A stretch of DNA of 64,000 bases, taken from contig NZ_CANMSY010000009.1 in NCBI RefSeq assembly GCF_947500705.1, positions 62,001 to 126,000 of the forward strand, read 5' to 3'. A program made the translations under genes and the position numbers. This DNA comes from an uncultured Brachybacterium sp. (GTDB taxonomy: Bacteria > Actinomycetota > Actinomycetes > Actinomycetales > Dermabacteraceae). The notes below the pieces were generated by a model. The model was not told where the DNA came from and did no database searches. It saw nothing but the letters and a program-made list of their open reading frames with translations. Positions 60,943-64,000 of this stretch are shown here, in pieces (within the stretch, counting starts at the first letter, position 1; the number at the start of each line of letters is the position of its first letter).

Positions 60943-62126
60943 GCCTCGACGAGGGAGAGCGCGCCTATCTCGACCATGCCGCGACCACGGTGCTGCGCCC
61001 CGCGGCCCGGGATGCCTTCCTCGAGGCCTCCGCGGTGCGGGGGAATCCCTCCTCCGTGCACGCCTCGGGCCGACGGGCGCGCGGAGTGCTCGACGAGTCG
61101 CTGGCACGGATCGCCTCGCTGCTCGAGGTGCCGCGCAGCTGGCTGATCATGACCTCCGGGGGCACCGAGGCGGACAACCTCGCGATCCGCGCCGTCGCCC
61201 TCGGCGCCCGGCAGAAGGATCCGGTGCGCACGGCGGTCGCCGTCGCCGCCACCGATCATCCTGCGGTGCTCGCCACGGCCCGGTCCCTCGTCGTCGGCGA
61301 TCCCGGGATCACGGTGCGTGAGCTTCCCGTGGATCACCAGGGCGCGCTGCGGGCACCAGCGGTCGCCGAGGCACTGGCCGATGGCGCCGTCGGCGTGGTC
61401 AGCGCGGCCCTGGTCAACAACGAGACCGGCGCACTGCAGGACCTCGCCGCAGTCGCCGCGGTCGCTCGGGAGCACGGCACCCTCGTGCACACCGATGCCG
61501 TGCAGGCAGCGGGGCATGTGCCCCTGCCGAGCTGGGACGACGTGGATCTGATGTCCCTGTCCGGGCACAAGCTCGGTGCCCCGGTCGGGGTGGGTGTGCT
61601 GGTGGCCAGACCCGGGGTGCCCTTCGCGGCGTTCAGCACCGGGGGCGGGCAGCAGCGGGGTGTGCGCTCGGGGACGCTGGATGCGGCCCACACCGCCGCC
61701 TTCGCCGCCGCCCTGGGGGAGGCCCTCGCCGAGCGCGAGGAGCAGTCCGCACGACTGCGGGAGCTGGCGGGGAAGCTCCGGGCAGGGATCCGCGAGATCG
61801 ATCCGCAGGCGCGCTTCACCCTCGCGGAGGACACCCCGCAGTCCGGACACATCGTGCACGTGGTCTTCCCGGGTGCGGACTCGGACTCCCTGCTGTTCCT
61901 GCTCGATGAGCGCGGCGTGGACTCCGCGGCGGGCTCCGCCTGCTCCGCAGGCGTGACCCAGGCCAGCCCCGTGCTCGCCGCGATGGGCATCACCGATCAG
62001 CAGGCGCGCGGAGCGCTGCGCCTCTCCCTGGGCTGGAACAGCACCGAGCATGACCTCGAGATCCTGCTGGCCGCCCTGCCGGAATCCCTCACCAGGGCTC
62101 GTGCGGTCGGCGCGCTGATGGGCTGA
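60939..62126 (+). CDS. Cysteine desulfurase (NifS/IscS-like)
   Basis: 395 residues, PLP enzyme moving sulfur from cysteine to an enzyme persulfide. D-H-A-A-T-T near residue 12, the PLP lysine in S-G-H-K-L-G-A (about 208) and the catalytic Cys in G-S-A-C-S-A-G (about 329) are present. The GTG start overlaps the stop of the previous gene (GTGA), so it may share the MoxR transcript. It lies 98 bases before mnmA, which needs activated sulfur; that is its likely main client. Confidence 0.94.
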   Translation: MSLDEGERAYLDHAATTVLRPAARDAFLEASAVRGNPSSVHASGRRARGVLDESLARIASLLEVPRSWLIMTSGGTEADNLAIRAVALGARQKDPVRTAVAVAATDHPAVLATARSLVVGDPGITVRELPVDHQGALRAPAVAEALADGAVGVVSAALVNNETGALQDLAAVAAVAREHGTLVHTDAVQAAGHVPLPSWDDVDLMSLSGHKLGAPVGVGVLVARPGVPFAAFSTGGGQQRGVRSGTLDAAHTAAFAAALGEALAEREEQSARLRELAGKLRAGIREIDPQARFTLAEDTPQSGHIVHVVFPGADSDSLLFLLDERGVDSAAGSACSAGVTQASPVLAAMGITDQQARGALRLSLGWNSTEHDLEILLAALPESLTRARAVGALMG

Positions 62127-62189
62127 GCGCGACGCGGATCCGGGTCGAACATCACGTTCTCCACCCCTGGGATGTGAGGCCCCGCTCCG

Positions 62190-62195
62190 TACACT
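62190..62195 (+). promoter_or_regulatory. Possible -10 element of mnmA
   Basis: TACACT, 30 bases before the mnmA start, with no clear -35. It suggests mnmA can be transcribed separately from the desulfurase. Confidence 0.35.
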
Positions 62196-62224
62196 GGACA
62201 GCCGGACGAGGGAAGGTGGACCGG

Positions 62225-63310
62225 GTGAAGGTGCTGGCAGCGATGAGCGGCGGGGTGGATTCCGCGGTCGCCGCGGCGCGCGCCGCCGAGGCCGGTCATG
62301 AGGTGGTCGGCGTGCACATGGCGCTGTCGAAGAACCGCGACCAGACCCGCACCGGCTCTCGCGGCTGCTGCACGGTGGAGGACGCCTCGGACGCCCGTCG
62401 CGCCGCCGACCGCATCGGCATCCCGTACTACGTCTGGGACCTCTCCGACGATTTCCACGACCTGGTCGTCGAGGACTTCCTGTCCGAGTACGCGGCAGGC
62501 CGCACGCCGAACCCCTGTGTGCGCTGCAACGAGCGGATCAAGTTCGCCTCACTCATGGAGCGCGCCACCCTGCTGGGCTTCGATGCCGTGTGCACCGGCC
62601 ATTACGCCTCGATCCGCACCGACGGCCCGGGCGGTGCGGCGTCGCTGCACCGATCACGGAATATGGCGAAGGACCAGTCCTACGTGCTGGCTGTGATGGG
62701 GCCGGAGGCCGTGGGCCGTTCGCTGTTCCCCCTCGGCGAGTACGAGACCAAGGCCGAGGTGCGGGCAGAGGCCCGCTCCCGTGGGCTCGGCGTCTCCACC
62801 AAGCCCGACAGCTACGACATCTGCTTCGTCGCCGACGGGGACACCCGCGGCTTCCTCGAACGTCACCTCGGAGAGGCGCCCGGCGAGATGCTCGACGATC
62901 AGGGGAAGGTGCTCGGCACCCACCGCGGGACCCACGGCTTCACGATCGGCCAGCGCAAGGGCCTGGGGATCCAGCAGCCCGCCCCTGACGGCGCCCCCCG
63001 CTACGTCGTGGACATCGATCCCGGCACCCGCCAGGTGGTGATCGGGGCCGGCGAGCTGCTCTCCACGCGCGAGCTGCTCGCGACCGACGTCGTCTCCTTC
63101 GAGCCGCTCGAGGTGGGACGCCGGGTCGATGCCCAGATCCGTGCCCACGGCGAGGCGACCCCCGCCGAGATCCTCGAGACCCCTGAGACCGGTGGCGGCC
63201 TGCGGGTGCGGCTCAGCACCCCGATCCGCGGCGTCGCCCCCGGTCAGACCCTCGTCCTCTACGACGGGGACCGGGTCCTCTCCGCCGCCACCCTCGAGCG
63301 TCGTCGATGA
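62225..63310 (+). CDS. mnmA: tRNA-specific 2-thiouridylase MnmA
   Basis: 361 residues. It thiolates U34 of Lys, Glu and Gln tRNAs using persulfide sulfur. PP-loop ATP motif S-G-G-V-D-S-A near residues 8-14. Catalytic cysteines are in N-P-C-V-R-C-N (about 98) and D-I-C-F-V-A (about 200). G-Q-R-K-G-L-G is near 243. The GTG start has GGAAGG upstream. Overlaps the next gene (ATGA). Confidence 0.97.
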   Translation: MKVLAAMSGGVDSAVAAARAAEAGHEVVGVHMALSKNRDQTRTGSRGCCTVEDASDARRAADRIGIPYYVWDLSDDFHDLVVEDFLSEYAAGRTPNPCVRCNERIKFASLMERATLLGFDAVCTGHYASIRTDGPGGAASLHRSRNMAKDQSYVLAVMGPEAVGRSLFPLGEYETKAEVRAEARSRGLGVSTKPDSYDICFVADGDTRGFLERHLGEAPGEMLDDQGKVLGTHRGTHGFTIGQRKGLGIQQPAPDGAPRYVVDIDPGTRQVVIGAGELLSTRELLATDVVSFEPLEVGRRVDAQIRAHGEATPAEILETPETGGGLRVRLSTPIRGVAPGQTLVLYDGDRVLSAATLERRR

Positions 63311-64000
63311 AGCCCCTGGTCACCCTCACCGGAGATGGCACCTTCCGTGCTCCCACCCCCGAGCAGGCGCTCCGGCTCGAGCTCCCGGAGGACCCACCGC
63401 TCGCGGCGCTGATGCGACTGCGCACCCTGCTCGGTGATGACCTCGAGGAGCAGATCGCCACCCGGCTCTACCTGCCCTCCGCGCTCGGCCGCGATGAGAC
63501 CGACCATCTGCTGCCGGCCAGTCTGGCCCTGCTCGCGGAGACCACCGGAGACCTCGTCAGCTATGGCTGGCGACTGGGCTCCGGCACCGGCCGGGCCTGG
63601 CAGCACGCCCGCGAGCTGCGGGAGCGGATGCTGGATGCCGCGCGGATCGCGCTGCTGGGCTATGAGGGTGCGCTGATGACCACCGCATTGGGCCCCGCCA
63701 CGCTCTCCGGCGCCACCTTCCTGCAGTCGGGGGAACGGACCCTGGGCGATCCCGGGGCGGTGCGCGACCTGCCGATGCTGCTGGCCGAGGGGCTGGTCGA
63801 CCACCTGACCTCCCTGCAGGACCGGGTCCCGGGCGCGCAGCTGCACGTGCTGCTGCGCGAGGACGCCGTGGCCGCGGTCCATCAGGGCCACATCCCCACC
63901 CCCTCCGGTCGGCGCCGCTACGCACCGCTCCCCGCGCCGGAGATCGGGGTGCTCTGGAGCTGCCTGTTCGTGGCGCTCGAGGACTACGGGCTGGATGCGA
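63307..64000 (+). CDS. MetE-like (cobalamin-independent methionine synthase fold) protein, cut by window end
   Basis: The first 231 codons are seen. L-G-P-A-T-L-S-G-A near 138 recalls the substrate-barrel block of the MetE C-terminal domain / UROD superfamily. Actinobacteria carry a short protein of this type between mnmA and ligA (Rv3015c region in M. tuberculosis), and the place fits. The zinc ligands would be beyond the edge. Methionine synthase activity should not be assumed. Start ATG overlaps the mnmA stop. Confidence 0.65.
   Translation, partial: MKPLVTLTGDGTFRAPTPEQALRLELPEDPPLAALMRLRTLLGDDLEEQIATRLYLPSALGRDETDHLLPASLALLAETTGDLVSYGWRLGSGTGRAWQHARELRERMLDAARIALLGYEGALMTTALGPATLSGATFLQSGERTLGDPGAVRDLPMLLAEGLVDHLTSLQDRVPGAQLHVLLREDAVAAVHQGHIPTPSGRRRYAPLPAPEIGVLWSCLFVALEDYGLDA

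Overview
The window is chromosomal DNA of a very high-GC actinobacterium. Nearly every gene is a housekeeping gene, start codons are often GTG, and stop/start pairs often overlap as GTGA or ATGA. Three things point to Actinobacteria: the 24-residue ribosomal protein bL37, a SigR/RsrA-type redox sigma pair beside aroA-rsgA-hisN, and an E1/succinyltransferase-fused 2-oxoglutarate dehydrogenase. From about 19.7 to 55 kb the order lysA-hom-thrC-thrB-rho-rpmE-prfA-prmC-tsaC-wecA-atpI/B/E/F/H/A/G/D/C-DUF2550-nucS-(thioredoxin-like)-glgB-glgE matches, from memory, the Mycobacterium tuberculosis block Rv1293 to Rv1327c. Base composition and details such as the fused trehalose enzyme fit a Micrococcales member such as Brachybacterium (Dermabacteraceae). 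The genus is inference. I see no prophage, insertion sequence, CRISPR array or rRNA operon.

Layout. 0-6.3 kb (mostly minus): tail of an SGNH hydrolase, a calpain-like cysteine protease behind a PPi-type phosphofructokinase, hisN, rsgA, aroA and a DoxX protein. 6.4-7.9 kb: a SigR-type sigma factor under a textbook SigR promoter, its zinc anti-sigma factor, a bidirectional terminator and bL37. 8-14.6 kb (minus): a degenerate SGNH protein, the 2-oxoglutarate dehydrogenase and a two-component system. 15-19.4 kb: an M23 endopeptidase coupled to tsaD, tRNA-Arg(CCG), and a fused trehalose-phosphate synthase/phosphatase. 19.7-27.3 kb: lysA, the threonine genes, and a rho with a long repetitive insertion. 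27.3-30.4 kb: an accessory pair, a dehydrogenase/aldo-keto reductase fusion plus a LacI regulator with a perfect palindromic operator. 30.5-43.2 kb: rpmE, release factor and its methylase, tsaC, wecA and the whole F1Fo ATP synthase operon. 43.2-48.4 kb: nagA, nucS, two envelope proteins of unknown function and a CnoX-like co-chaperone. 48.4-55.2 kb (minus): glgX-glgE-glgB. 55.4-60.9 kb: a six-gene MoxR/DUF58/von Willebrand A operon. It runs straight into a cysteine desulfurase, mnmA and a MetE-like gene cut by the window end.

How parts work together. otsAB and glgE/glgB/glgX link trehalose, maltose-1-phosphate and alpha-glucan metabolism. The desulfurase probably supplies sulfur for MnmA tRNA thiolation. 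TsaC and TsaD act in the same t6A tRNA modification pathway from two separate loci. The sigma/anti-sigma pair should sense thiol stress. The least explained modules are the MoxR operon, the LacI-controlled oxidoreductase fusion inserted between rho and rpmE, and the calpain-like protease. The most unusual single-gene signals are an apparent CTG start of atpB, a very short ATP synthase epsilon subunit, and two possible translation starts on the sigma factor mRNA.
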